A stretch of DNA of 64,000 bases from positions 2,308,659-2,372,658 of the forward strand of contig CM055110.1 of NCBI GenBank assembly GCA_029204225.1, read 5' to 3'. Below are positions 10,595-22,280 of the stretch, one piece after another. The stretch comes from Diphasiastrum complanatum. Lineage: Eukaryota > Streptophyta > Lycopodiopsida > Lycopodiales > Lycopodiaceae. The first letter of the stretch is position 1, and every line of letters starts with the position of its first letter. The notes below the pieces were generated by a model. That model searched no databases. It was not told the origin of the DNA and worked only from the letters and a program-made list of their open reading frames with translations. The translations under genes were made by a program, and so were the position numbers.

Positions 10595-10724
10595 ATTGAC
10601 TAGGATGGGGGGTATAGTATGTCGGAACGGTTCGTGGGAGTCCATTGCGCCTATCTACAACGTCTGTCGAGGTCCAGAGCTTGAATGGGCTCAAACCGGG
10701 GTTCCCCGCAGCCTGTATATAGGT

Positions 10725-11150
10725 CTCCGGATAGTGACAGACCCCAAATCCATAATCTGATCTTTGGTTAGAAAGAAATCAATCCTACCAATGTTGCCAA
10801 TGTAGAAAAATCAATCTACTTAATGAAAGAGATGCATAATGAATAAGAACCTAATCAAACATCAAACATAAGATATGATGAGGTTGTTGTCTATAAAAAA
10901 AATAGTAATCTACTATATTTCACACATGTGGATCCAAAAATAACATAAAATGAGCATTCTACACACAAGATTGCAAGATATCACAAATATAGTGAACCAA
11001 TGGATAGATGAATCCAAGAAAACTCATGCATAAGCATGAAGAGAGATAAGAGATAGAGAGAATGTGTCTCTTCCCACAAGTCTTGAGGATCAGCCTCAAA
11101 GCATGAGAGTTCCAAGGGAGTCCTAAATGACAATGGCCGAGTCATCAAAT
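10725..11150 (-). repeat. Copia LTR fragment, reversed
   Basis: It matches 63080-63375 in the same (minus) orientation: the CTTTGGTTA box, AAAGAGATGCA, the CAAACATCAAA block, TATATTTCACACATGTGGATCC and TAGTG.ACCAATGGATAG. No PBS remains on the left, and the U3 end is not definable. It belongs to the Copia-A superfamily of LTRs. Confidence 0.6.
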
Positions 11151-11160
11151 TGCATGCAAA

Positions 11161-11841
11161 TTGTCCTACTTTTTGGATAGTATTAGTAGACATGGAGTGA
11201 CTTGTTGCTTATCTTTAAGATCTATGATGTTTAGTGTTTTGTGTGAAAAGACAATGAAAATGGATGTTGTTGTTGATAAAGCAATTTCATTGTATAACTA
11301 TTTTTGTGATAGTTTTGTAAGGACCAAAGATTATCCTATTTAAATGATAGGAATAATTGTAGTGTTTTGCTATTGAAGAAATACCTTTGGATCAACACCT
11401 TATTCAATTCATTGATGGTATGGAGCCAAGTCAAGTGGAGGAGCAAGCTCAAGACCCAAGGACTCCAAGAACAACCATGAGTATCAAGATGGAGCCATCA
11501 AGGCTCAATCATATGGATCAAGCAAGGCAAGTTGTCTTTGGCAGCATTATGTATGCACTTAATAGTTTTAGTTGATGTATCTTCAAGTGCACAAAATGCC
11601 TTGGAATCCATGGCTTGGCATGATGTATAGTTTTTGAAGTGTGCTACATGTATATAGACACATTTATGGAACATTTTGTAAGGGATCCTTTAAGAGAGGG
11701 TGAAAAATCCTTCATCGACATGATTCTCTATTGGAGTCTCAAAAGTTCCTTGTTTGTAATTGGATTTTTTAGACACTTCTAAAAGATTTCATTCATCTAG
11801 CAAGAGAGTTGTAGATAGATCAAGCTAAATTTGAGGAGCAG
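11161..11841 (+). other. Degenerate sequence upstream of a copia LTR
   Basis: There are two short open frames (11161-11343 and 11387-11575) without recognisable domains. The last ~60 bp (AAATTTGAGGAGCAG before TGTGAAG) resemble the pol end and polypurine tract of Copia-A (GAAGAGGGAG before TGTGAAA), so at least the right edge is a copia 3' end. Confidence 0.4.
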
Positions 11842-12540
11842 TGTGAAGAATTGTCGAAAATTGGCAAATCTAGCTTGATCAAAAACCATGTAGTATAGTG
11901 TAAATTTTTACATACTTGGATTCCACATATGTGAGGCCAATATGTTGCATGGAAATCCACTCCTAATGTAGGTTAGGTCAAGTCCATAGGGTTGGTCATG
12001 TCATTTTGGTAGTGATTCCTAGTTTATAGGACCTATATCCTAGATTTAAGGTGAAAATTGACCAACTAGCTATCTACCAAGCATGACTCTAGGAAATAGA
12101 CTAGGGTTTCATTTTAGAGAAAAAAGACTGAGTTAACTTCCTTATTACATGCTGGAAATAAACCTTAATTCACAAAGGAAGTCGAATTTGCTATGTATTC
12201 CAAGCTCCCATAGTGAGAAGATAGAATATTTTTGGAGCTCATTGGCAATCTCAAGCTAGTTCACTATGTACATTGAGTTTTTGTTATCCAAATGCAACCA
12301 AATCAATTTCTACTTGTTTCTCACTTGAAGGTCGTAATACAGCCTGTAGTACACATGTGTGGGCTCGGATTTCAAGGTTGATCAATGCTTTTTATTGTTA
12401 ATGCTTGTTGTTTGTCAAATTGCCAATCTTGATCAACTTTTTTGTGTCTAGTTTTTTGATAGATTGTTAAGCAAGCATCCAATCACTCTTGTGGATCTTT
12501 TGTAGATCCATTTATGGTCCTAAAGTACAATACTTTCACA
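11842..12540 (+). repeat. Copia-A-like LTR (699 bp)
   Basis: It starts TGTGAAGAATTGTCGAAAATTG, resembling the Copia-A LTR start, and ends ACTTTCACA immediately before a tRNA-Met PBS. It has both a polypurine-like tract on its left and a PBS on its right. Confidence 0.75.
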
Positions 12541-12552
12541 TGGTATCAGATC
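12541..12552 (+). other. Primer-binding site after the 12.5-kb LTR
   Basis: TGGTATCAGATC directly abuts the LTR end; the first ten bases match the complement of the initiator tRNA-Met 3' end. Confidence 0.8.
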
Positions 12553-13393
12553 CAAGTACAAGAGCATTGACCATTGATCAAAAGCAAATCCATTTTTTGC
12601 AAATTTTGGTGCTAAAAACTAGTCTTCAGAGGGAAAGCTAAAATCTTGATTTTGGTGAGGGAATTTGATCCCAAAGTTGGTAGGGATCCAAATCTGTACT
12701 TTTCACGTGTGGGGGAACCTCTGAACCTGCATATAATGCATGGTATTCATTTGATCCAAAGAAATTCAATTTGTGAGCTTTTGATGTAATTTTTGGTGGA
12801 AATCTTAGAATAAGCTACCAAGATTGAGTGCCATTGATTAGATTTGACATAGGGTCATGAGATCTAATTAATCTATGATGAAATAAGGTCCTCTAAACTT
12901 GTTTTACAGGTATTGAAAGTAGATCAAAAAGTGTGAGGGAGATTTAGTCATGTTTTTTGTCCAAAAATAGTCAAAATTGATAGGATTTGATATGTCATTG
13001 ATAGAATCTCATCTAATCTGCATTTCATTTTCGTGACAGAGTGTAAGAACTGTGACCAGAAGTCCAAGAGAGGGCTAGAAGTCAAATTTGAGGTAAAAGT
13101 GAAACCTTTGTGAGTTTCTAGGATCAAATCAATTTCAATTTTTCTGAGCATTGTTTTGTAGGATCCTTCCAAAAAGTTCTTTTGAATCAAGATCAAGGGG
13201 ATCTTGCTACTTGAATCTTTGTGCATTTCAAATAAGTTTTCTTAGATAACATGTACTTGTGTTTTTGTTTTTTTCAGTTCAAAGGCCCAATCGTCTCCCC
13301 AATGGAAATAGCCATTAGGAAATTTTGAGCTCCAAAAAGACCATTTAAAAATTCGTGCAAGATGTCTTTTATATTATTAAAATATTATAACAC
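12553..13393 (+). other. Copia leader, no gag found
   Basis: This sequence follows the PBS but no gag ORF is recognisable; the spurious minus-strand ORF at 12948-13226 has no domain. It is probably a decayed 5' leader. Confidence 0.4.
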
Positions 13394-13565
13394 TAATACT
13401 TTTGACTTGCCATAACTTTTTAATCATAGCTCAGAAGTATGTCATGTAACATATCAATGGAAAGCCCTTGTTGAGCGCTTTCCAATACCAAACTCCGCTA
13501 AATTCGGACTTACCACTAAAAGTTATGCCATTTTTAGTGTGGAATCAAAATGTGGACTCAAAAAG
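13394..13565 (+). repeat. ~175-bp dispersed repeat unit
   Basis: It matches the two tandem units inside the 538-bp element at 56003-56540: AATACTTTTGACTTGCCATA, a TATGTCATGTAACATA block, ACTCCGCT and GACTTACCACTAAAA, ending TGTGGACTCAAAA. No terminal inverted repeats were found around this copy. Confidence 0.75.
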
Positions 13566-14286
13566 TTACGTTACGTAGATTTCAAATTTGAGTGTTTTGA
13601 TTGGTCCGTGTGTAAGAAAAATTAGAGAAAAAATATAAAAAAAATCTTTACAAAGGGTCTTTTTGGAATTTAGAACTCCTCTAATGCTAAGTGATAACGC
13701 TTATGACTATAACTTTAGAAATTGGTACCAATTGACAACTACTTGGGAGGAGATGCACGGAGACTTTGTAACTATAGATTAGCTTTGTGGTTTAGATAGT
13801 GAATTGGATGTCTAGTTCTGCATTGTCTCTATAAGCGCTAAGTTTAGATCCATTTGAGGTTGCATTTCGACATCTCTACCAATATAGGCGGCAATTTTAC
13901 AACCATATATTTTTTGAAGTGTAATGAATTACATGTTCTTATAGCCACATCTTCAAGGTCCACATAATAGCATTGTGCTCCCGTAGCTAATAAATGTTAA
14001 TAGTAACAAAACCTACTCTCTAGATCAAATTATCCATTGCATTTAGTCGAATAAATAGACGTTGGAGAGAATATGAGCTGTATGTGTTGAGCAAATTAAC
14101 CAAGAAATCTCAAAGTTTGAACTATTTCACGAGTACAAAAGCGCAAAATGAATAACCCAGTTAAATGAAATCTGAGAGAATGACATTGAACTGAAAAAAT
14201 TTGTTGCATAATCTTGCTTTCAACATTTCTCCTTACCTAGTCAAGAAATGCGATATATCACTTCGGTTCACAGCCATGCAATTCAC

Positions 14287-17200
14287 TTAATCTGTGCCGG
14301 ATAAGCATGTACGTAAATTGAGACCAAATTGAGCTCCTGCACAATGTTGAAGCAGATCATCTAGTGTGCGAGTTGGATGGATACGAGGATAGCCCATATC
14401 ACTAGGATACGGCACTCCATCTGCCGTTCCAAATTGAAGAAACTGATGAAATGTGCTACCATTGCGGAATTCATCCTGTACGGATTGAATAATAGATGTC
14501 TCATCAAAACCGCTGACTTCTGCTGCTCCAGGAAACCATGGAGTTGCCTCTTTACGTTGACCAGCTATAAAAAGATTTCGTTCACTTAAGATTGTGGCAT
14601 GTGCACGCGCTCCAATCGCATAAAATCCCCAATTGGTATAAAGATTGTTACTGACATGGCAGTAACCCAGTCTGCAATCCAAACAGTTGTAAGGTAATCA
14701 ACTACTCGTTTAGAAATGCAACTCATACGATTTATATCTTGACCTCTCGGAGGGATCATCGCGATCACAGATACTGAAGGTCTAGATTGCACATATAAGA
14801 AGGGATGTAGGAAAACAACTGTCAAAAGCTTAAATCCATCTTATTAACAATTCTAAATCTTGAATTTACGTGCTCATGCTTAGCTTTTTACAGCATACTT
14901 ATTCAACATATTTATCCATTATAATTTTCAACAGCGTTAGTCTCAGAATACAAGGCGTACCTGCAATGAGGCATGCGCTGAAATGAGTCTCTGAACCAAT
15001 TTCTATACACTGTAATCCGCATATTCTTATCTTCAAAGTCATAATCAGAAGCTCCTAGTAGCATGTTAAAATTTAAATTGGACAGGCGGCAATTGGAGAT
15101 TGTAACATCCGTGGAGCCTTGAACAACGGAGACTAATCCTTTGTCTGCATCAAATGAGGTGATATGATCTACCCACGCTTTCGTGGACCCATCAAAAATG
15201 TGCACAGTGTCACTGTTGTCAATTGAATTCACTTGAAAATTGTGAAGGATCACGTTAGTCACACCACAAAGCACCACAGGTTGTTTAGTTATAGTGACAT
15301 TTACTCCTCTACCATCGATTGTTGTGGAGTTCATTACCCATAATTTGTCGTAAAGCACAATTAGCATATCTCGTTCGAAGGTGATCCATATTCCTTTGTT
15401 GTCTTTGCGAGCCAAGTTTAAACCATATCGTAGAGTACCTGGCTGAGGACTTGTTGGATTGTCATCGGAATTCGTGACTACATAGGATTGCCCATTGGCA
15501 CCCCCAGTCACACCTGCAGCAAAGCCAAATGCGCAAGAAGGAAGTGCTCTTCCTGACCCAGACCTTGTAAACTGGCACGTGGTACCATATGCGATGTAGT
15601 CTATACTTGCACCTGCTCACCAGTCACCACAATACAATGGACATCATTCTGGGCAGTAACAGCGTTTTTATTTTGTCTTTCGTGTGTCAATATGACGTTG
15701 TGGTAAGTGTTAGTTAGCACGTGATTCTCAATCTTCTAGCCTAACGAGCAGATTTTGAGCAACAGATGTAGCTACTGTTTAAAAGATAAAAAATATGACT
15801 AAAACTAAATGATTTCATTCTACAGGAACCAATGAGTGCAGATTGCACATGTCAAGCACAACTGCCTTGCACTATAGACAAACAAATAAAAAACAGAATG
15901 CAAAAGATCACAACAAACAGTACTCGACGGTGAAGTAGCGCAAGAGTGAAGATTTTTCACATAAAAATGGTAGTTCGAACCAAATATTGACGTATTAAGC
16001 CATTTCAATCTCTAGGAAAACAGTAAAAAGGCTTTTGGAATTCAATTCTGGAAACTCAAAGAATCAAGGGCTGGACCTCCAGAATATTGCAATCAGGTGC
16101 ATTGGTTCTAAACAGATTTCAATGAAGCAACTGTATTGCAATGAATATCTCAGAACCAAAAATGCCATCAACAATGGACATCAAAAAGTTTATTTGGGGG
16201 AATGAATACTTTAATTTGCGCGCTAGAATTTTAGTTTCGTAGAACTCATGCATGGTGTATATCCACGTGAAAAAGAAGCACATTACTTCAATTTAGTGCT
16301 TTTGGCTGAACGATCCATGCAAGAAAGTTGCACAATGCTCTTTTACAGTCTTCATTATCGAATTATATATTTTGGAAAACTAATCCAAACACTCAAATTA
16401 ATTTCAACAGACAATGTCTGGTACGTGGTTTGTCTTGATTTAAATAAACTGCGTGGGCGTAATTGAGGAGGAGGGAACTCTTTCCTAAGTGGCATCATGA
16501 TGTGCAAGACCTCAATAGGAGTAAACTAATAAGCATGAAATTTTACGAGAGTGTTTCATAAAGAAACGTACTGTAAGTCTGAATGCCTTTCCAGTTGACT
16601 GTCCAATTGGGTTCTAGATTTGGGTAGGAGGCTGAATGGCTCACGAACATGTTCAATGATTCCATCACGGCTTCAACATTCTCGAGTGCGCGCTTTACCA
16701 AGTGGAGAACAACTCTCCCCAAATCCACCTACACAACAAACAATCCTGAACAGATCGAATAATCTGAACTCTTCGCAATAAGAACGCAAAATGGAAATTT
16801 GTAGTTACTAACGATGCTTTGCCTGGCTTTTCAAAAAGCATGATAACCCTGAGCTACAGGGTAACTTTGGGCATATATGACATTTGCCGATTCTCTAGTT
16901 AGCGCCAAACTGTTAAAATTAAGTTGATAACTGAAAACTTTCTAACGATAATATTTACAACATCTATATGAAATTCGTGCGATTCTAATGAATATCCAAG
17001 TAGAAATGTGCTTATTGTCGTTTAAATTGCCTCTTGCGGGGGTAGCATAATGCAGACTGGCTTATGATTGAAAGGTTTGACTTGGCTCAATCATATTTGA
17101 CAGATAGAGTGCCTTTAGGTTTTACATGAGTACTTACTGTAGCTTGAGGAAGACACCTCAGGTGTACATATTTACAAGGGATTCGTGACTGAGATAGATG

Positions 17201-17846
17201 ATATAACAGACGATACAATTTCGATGCTATGATCTACACTTAAAGGAGTTTGCCTGCTTAGTTCTTTAATACAGATGAAAGTATATAAAAATATGCTCTT
17301 TGTATTTTACACTATTAGAAGAAAATCGCTTCAATATGTGATGCAAACTTAGAATACATAAATAAACCTTCTCAAGCCTAACAACTTTATGATTAAAACA
17401 TCATGCCATTAATTGACCTTTCTGCTAATCATGAAACTGAATAGAGAGACAAGAGCAACTAGAACGCTTACCGTTTTCCATGTCGCGATAGTGTTGTTGC
17501 AGGAACAGAGTGCTTTCTTGGCACGCCCTAGCTGACCCATCAGATCATCGTTTTCATCCACGAGGTAAGTCTTTGCCAAGTATAGCGCCTCCAGTGCAGT
17601 ATTAATTTCTGATCGACAATTACTGTAGTCGACGCCAACTGTTTCAGCTGCTCTGTGAAGAAAGTCTAATGCCTTCTCTACAGTCCGAATACTTCAAAGA
17701 TTGTTCATTTGATTCACTTGCTCATCTCCGTCGAGATGATATGCTTTTGCATTTTCAGCGACAGTATGAGAAAATCCCGTTGTCAGGAAAATGATTGCAA
17801 CACAAAGAGCTCTCAAAACAAAGCTCACGTATTTTGGAATTACCAT
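14287..17846 (-). pseudogene. Pectate-lyase-like gene, copy A (nonsense-disrupted)
   Basis: Four exons on the minus strand: 17846-17472, 16728-16572, 15612-14961 and 14671-14287, with GT..AG introns at the same places as copy B. Exon 1 encodes a signal peptide but carries TGA at 17694-17696 (codon 51), where copy B reads CGA (Arg), a CpG transition. The upstream ATG used by copy B is also changed (ATG to ATC), leaving ATG at 17844-17846. Exons 2-4 are fully open: pectate-lyase beta-helix motifs SPQPGTLRYG, TTIDGRGVNV, WVDH, GSTDVTISN, MLLGASD, QRMPHCRLGY and TNWGFYAIG. Exon 3 differs from copy B at only three residues within the 199-residue open stretch from VTGGANG. Either this is a recent pseudogene or translation restarts downstream without a signal peptide. 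Confidence 0.85.
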
Positions 17847-17932
17847 TGCGATAACTGATCTCCGATCCTTCACCGATTGATCGTTTTCCAGTGAGTGAGT
17901 GAGTGAGAGAGAGAGAAATGAAAACACATGGG

Positions 17933-17942
17933 GATTTATAAG
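17933..17942 (-). promoter_or_regulatory. TATA box of copy A
   Basis: CTTATAAATC on the minus strand lies about 90 bp upstream of the ATG and is conserved with copy B (47061-47070). Confidence 0.6.
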
Positions 17943-18290
17943 AAAAAAGGTGCAGAGAAAGCATGGGGAGGGAAGCCACCGTCCACGTTCCAGCCCTAAA
18001 ACAGAGCGCGATTTTGATAATTCCAATGCAACATTTTAATTCAAATAACATTTTTAAAATGAATATTTCAAAAACCGCGCTTCTCAACACTTTCCTGTCC
18101 GTCGAAATTTTTGTGGGAAATATTTTGAAAGTACATTATTGTCATTCTTAAGAAATGTTTGCGTTCTTAAGGCTGATATGCATCGCTTAGGTTGGTTCAA
18201 CACAAATTTAAGGTGCATAAATTCACTATTACACCACCCATCTATGGCTTCCCCCCCCCCCCACAACAATGAGTGCGATGGAGATGGACT

Positions 18291-18380
18291 AGGTATCGTT
18301 CATGAGGAGGTGGGCTACGGCCCCACAGGGCAGCGAATTTGGCTACAAGGCTGTAGCCCGCCGTCGGATGAACAATACTT
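18291..18380. mobile_element. Small imperfect inverted repeat (MITE-like), copy A
   Basis: The left arm AGGTATCGTTCAT..GGGCTAC pairs with the right arm GTAGCCC..ATGAACAATAC around a short loop. It is homologous to 47375-47478, where the ends AGGTATC/GATACCT are intact. No transposase; target duplication unclear. Confidence 0.5.
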
Positions 18381-19038
18381 GACTTAGCAGGAGAGAGATA
18401 GACAGTCAAGATCTAAATCTGTTTGCGGCCTATGTTATGGCTCATAAATTGCATGTTCTCAACCAATGACATAATGCCACATGTCCGCTATCATTGCTCA
18501 CAACTGCTATGTGGATCAAGGTTTCACAAAAATCCACCTCATGGAGGGAAGTGCAATTACAATAAATTTCAATATGTATGTGGTGTCCCTTCATTTTATT
18601 GTGGATCAACACTTGCATAGGTGCTATGTTTAACATTACCAAGTTATAATGCAACATAGATGCAAACATCTCTTGTCAATATGACTTACACAAGTTTTGC
18701 AACCATCGTCATCACACATAATGCATTTTGGCTCAATGTGCAAAAGGAGGGCTGGACACTTGAACTGCTTCCAACCAATGAAAGTATTTTAGGCTTAAAG
18801 TGTATGTCGAACCACCCATATGCTATATGGTTTAGGAGATTAATTGAAGTATATGAGGGCAATCATAATGCATCATTAGAATGGATCTATTCTTTTAAAT
18901 CTAAATAATCATCTACTTCTAGCCTAGTGCGAAGAAACATAACTATCAACCAAGGGGATTGTGATTCACTTAAAGACACGTCATTGACCCATTTAGTGAT
19001 CAAGCGAAAGACAATGCATCAAGTGACATAGTCAACAC

Positions 19039-19967
19039 TGTTGGATTTATTCCTCTACTGTCCTAAATCCCATGTTAATCTAGTTCTATTCACATTGCTG
19101 CAGTTTTACACACATTGTCGCACAGTCTGCAGAAATACTCTATTATCAGAAAGATGCAAGAGAGTGGCAGTCCAACTTGTCGAAGTTACTTGACTTGTCG
19201 GAGTTGGCCGACTTGTCGAAGGCACCCGACTTGGCCAACTTATCGGAGAAGGCCAATTTGTTGAGGACGTCCGACTTGTCGAATCAGTCCACTATTGTCG
19301 AGGACCGTCAATCGACTATTCTGACTCTATTAACTATCGGTAGCAACACGCTCGTCAACTTCGAATAGTCGAACCCTTCTTACGCCCACTTTCTGTATTG
19401 TGCAACTACTTGGACAATGCATATGACAGCAGCACCCAAGATCTACTCCAGATGGCGCAATGGCTCCATGCCACCTTATTGTACATGCACAAAAAATGTA
19501 AATCATATATAGTTAATCATTCTAGTCAATTCATTAACACAATATACAAAGATTATTTTAGCCAGACGAATATAGGCTGATTTCATATACGCTCAAGCGC
19601 CCATAGACGTTGAGACGACAACTTATTAAAGATAGACATAGTAGACGCTTTTATGAATTAATTCCTTCTTCCTTTCAGACTGATTGTCAGAACAAGCTCA
19701 TAGATTTTACAGATTGTAGTTAGCTTTGTGAGCACGCAGTTTCGCCCGCTATTGTTTTGTGCTCACCAGCATCATCTGACTTGTATCTCTATACATTCAA
19801 GCTGAATAAATTATTGTCTGGTTTTGCATTCAGATTTTATCAATGTTGCATGCTTTCCACTCTCTGTCTGACTGTCTACTCTTCTGCTTCCGCAAACAAT
19901 CGCACAATTAAGTTCTATTTTGTGTTCGCCTACTGTTGTAGTAGTGAACACACCGAGGGAACCAGTC
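19039..19967 (+). repeat. Copia-D-related LTR, diverged
   Basis: It starts TGTTGGATTTATTCCTCTAC, matching the Copia-D LTR starts at 28805 and 32425, and shares the CACAGTCTGCA, TTAGCTTTGT.GAACACGC and TCGCC.GCTATTG.TTTGTGCTC blocks. A hairpin, TGTGTTC...GAACACA, lies at 19921-19952. The 3' limit is uncertain; it may be a solo LTR or truncated. 18797-19038 contains nothing recognisable. Confidence 0.55.
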
Positions 19968-20497
19968 TGTTGAAATAGATGCCTATTTTGCCCCTTAAGG
20001 CTTGTATACTTGTAACTTGTAAGTTGTGCATAAGACATGGGGGTAAAACATTTATGTACATAGTACACCCCACTTGTGCTAATTAGGTAAGTAATAATAA
20101 GTAGGTTGAGGACCCATGTGGGTCCTAGAGCTAGAAAGGCTTGTATACTTGTAACTTGTAAGTTGTGCATAAGACATGGGGGTAAAACATTTATGTACAT
20201 AGTACACCCCACTTGTGCTAATTAGGTAAGTAATAATAAGTAGGTTGAGGACCCATGTGGGTCCTAGAGCTAGAATTAGCAAGACACCACCTCTATACAT
20301 TACATGCTATAAGTGGCCCTTAGTTTGGAGGGGTTTCCACGCCCTACTACTCTTTCAATAATCATTTAAGTTGTGTGAGCTTTGAAGTCCTCTCTCTCTT
20401 GCTTTGATTTTCTACTCCATAGCTGGTTTTTTCAAGCTTCCATAGTGTGCTTACTATGTTGTTATGATACTCCATATCTAGGCCTTGGATTTTTTCA
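19968..20497 (+). repeat. Copia-G LTR with internal tandem duplication
   Basis: It ends TTTTTTCA directly before a tRNA-Met PBS; a TG start at 19968 (TGTTGAAATAG) is the best candidate. It contains a perfect 139-bp tandem duplication (19997-20274). Confidence 0.6.
19997..20274 (+). repeat. 139-bp perfect tandem duplication
   Basis: Units 19997-20135 and 20136-20274 both begin AAGGCTTGTATACTTGTAAC and appear identical by eye, so the duplication is young. Confidence 0.9.
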
Positions 20498-20509
20498 TGG
20501 TATCAAAGC
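20498..20509 (+). other. Copia-G primer-binding site
   Basis: TGGTATCAAAGC follows the LTR end with no spacer; a variant of the initiator tRNA-Met PBS. Confidence 0.75.
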
Positions 20510-21354
20510 AAGCTATGTTGCCTGTGGTGTGGTGAAATCTTGGACCTGTTTTGATCAGATTCCTACCATTCCTAGAGAGCAACTTATCTTTGAGGAGGGC
20601 GCACTTTTTGTAGGGGCATCTGATCTTTATGCTATCTGCATGGTTGGAGTACTGTTGGCAAGGGGAGTACTGTGATCCAAAAACTTTCTAGCTTGGGAGA
20701 AATTTTTTTGAGTCTTTTTGGATAGCTAGGGCTATAGAAGGGCGCTTTCTACAGTGGGGACTTCAGTGAAAGTTCTGAGTGGACCTTGGATGTCATGTCC
20801 ATGATCAGTACATAGGATTCAATATACTCCTAGTTCTGGACACACAGTACTATAGTGAAACAAGCTGTTAGTTATGCCACATCATGCTGGACGTGACCCG
20901 AAAGTAACTAATATTCTTATGAGGTCCAGAACACACTAAATGCAGTTAGTACAAGTTTTGGGACTGTCAAGGCATGTGTAGAGTTATCAATAGCAATTCT
21001 ATGAATAGAGGATCTATGCATAGAGAATCTATTCTGGAGGAATCTAAGTATATCTTTTATAACTCCACCATGTGGATTAAGATCATAATACACACTACAC
21101 AATTTCTGGGAAGGGGCATCATCGAAAGCTCCTCTCAGATGCTTCACCCGAAGAAGGTAACACACGATTTTTTATTCTATCTCTTTGTTGAGAAGATAGA
21201 TTTTCAAACCAATCTTGTGTATATTCTTTGGGCTCCTCATGAGCTCTTCTCCTAGATTGTCTCCCACTTGACCTACCACTTAAGACATTGTATCAAAGAA
21301 AACTTAAAAAGTTAAAAAATAGTGGAGAATGGGAGTGAAAGAGTAGTGAAGAGT
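20510..21354 (+). other. Post-PBS sequence without recognisable gag
   Basis: There is no conserved Gag or Pol motif in any frame; it is probably a decayed copia leader. Confidence 0.35.
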
Positions 21355-21590
21355 GTAAGATTAATAGAGTAAGCAATGACAAGAGAGCAATAGCAAGAGC
21401 AAGATCAATAGCAAGCAACATCAATAGATTAGAAAGAGCTTGCAAGCAATAGCAAGAGCAAGATCACTAGCAAGCAAGAGCAAGCAAAAGCAAGCAAGCA
21501 AGCAAGATCAATAGCAAGCAAGGTCCATAGAGCTTGGAAGAGCAATAGCAAGCAAGAGCACTAAACAATAGATTAGGAAGAGCACTAAAC
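21355..21590 (+). repeat. Purine-rich AGCAAG imperfect tandem repeat
   Basis: Irregular iterations of AGCAAG, AGCAATAGCAAG and AGATCAATAGCAAGCA make up most of this stretch; it is low complexity with a strong strand purine bias. Confidence 0.75.
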
Positions 21591-21653
21591 TTGAAAGCAA
21601 AAGAAGATGACCAAAATGCTCGCAAAAATTTGGTTTTATGGAAATTCAAGTTT

Positions 21654-21702
21654 CGCGTGGATTATTCATGCAGAAGGTATCCATGTGTGGATAATCCACG
21701 CG
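21654..21702. repeat. Perfect 12-bp inverted repeat (hairpin)
   Basis: CGCGTGGATTAT (21654-21665) pairs with ATAATCCACGCG (21691-21702) across 25 nt. Further CCACGTG/CCACGCG motifs follow up to 21775. Confidence 0.7.
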
Positions 21703-21839
21703 CTATCCACGTGTGGATGTTCCACGCGGAATCTTTCCTCTTCGCACGTGGGAGGGTCCCCCACATGGGCTTGCATGTTTCGAATGTCATGCAAGTCATA
21801 ATTTTTTCTAGATTTTATGAAAATATTTTATTGTAAGAT

Positions 21840-22280
21840 TTTACATTAAAAAAAACATAAAATATTTTTTTTAATATGATGGAACATAAAAAATCAAATC
21901 ATGGATCATTATGGTAGTACTTAATTGTTAAAACTAGTTTTATATTTTTATAAATTTTATTTGTTTTGAGATTTGACATACAAGACAAAATCATGACATA
22001 CAAAGATAGTACATATTGTTATTAAACAAGTAATTTGACAAGTTTTTTAGGATTTTATGATAGAATATTATGTCAAATCAATGATGTCATAAAAAATTTA
22101 ATTTCTTAATAATCTAGGTGTCATAGATTTGATATAATTTCATGACACAATTATATGGTCAAAGTGAATTTTTTTTTTTCATGTGACCTCTTAAATGGTT
22201 TCATGGGGTCATTTAGATTCGTGATCTAAAGCATTTATGTTATATTGAAGACCTTAGTGATATATGACCTATATGATATA
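21840..22280 (+). repeat. Direct repeat pair, left copy (~440 bp)
   Basis: This AT-rich sequence recurs at 23030-23490 in the same orientation (GAGATTTGACATA, AATCTAGGTGTCATAGATTTG, CATGTGACCTC, TATATTGAAGACCTTAGTGA). The copies are clearly diverged. They could be ancient LTRs or a dispersed repeat; no PBS or TG..CA ends were found. Confidence 0.65.

Larger units (their letters stand above)
13688..18796. repeat. 5.1-kb segmental duplication, copy A
   Basis: It is collinear with 42797-47885 in the same orientation. Homology starts at CTAAGTGATAA and covers 3' flank, all four exons, all three introns, promoter, a hairpin element and about 0.9 kb further upstream, ending at CCAACCAATGAA. Exons are nearly identical; introns carry small indels (743 vs 797 bp for intron 1). 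No TE-like ends or target duplications are visible at the junctions. Confidence 0.9.

Noticed and set aside
17755-18090. 111-aa minus-strand ORF overlapping exon 1 of copy A
   Set aside because: Alternative frame of the promoter and exon 1; the duplicate and the signal-peptide frame identify the real one.
19811-20300. 133-aa and 73-aa minus-strand ORFs with an internal repeat
   Set aside because: The repetition comes from the 139-bp tandem duplication in an LTR; no protein evidence.
21355-21649. Possible CRISPR-like or coding repeat array of AGCAAG units
   Set aside because: Units are irregular and without spacers; it is simple low-complexity DNA.
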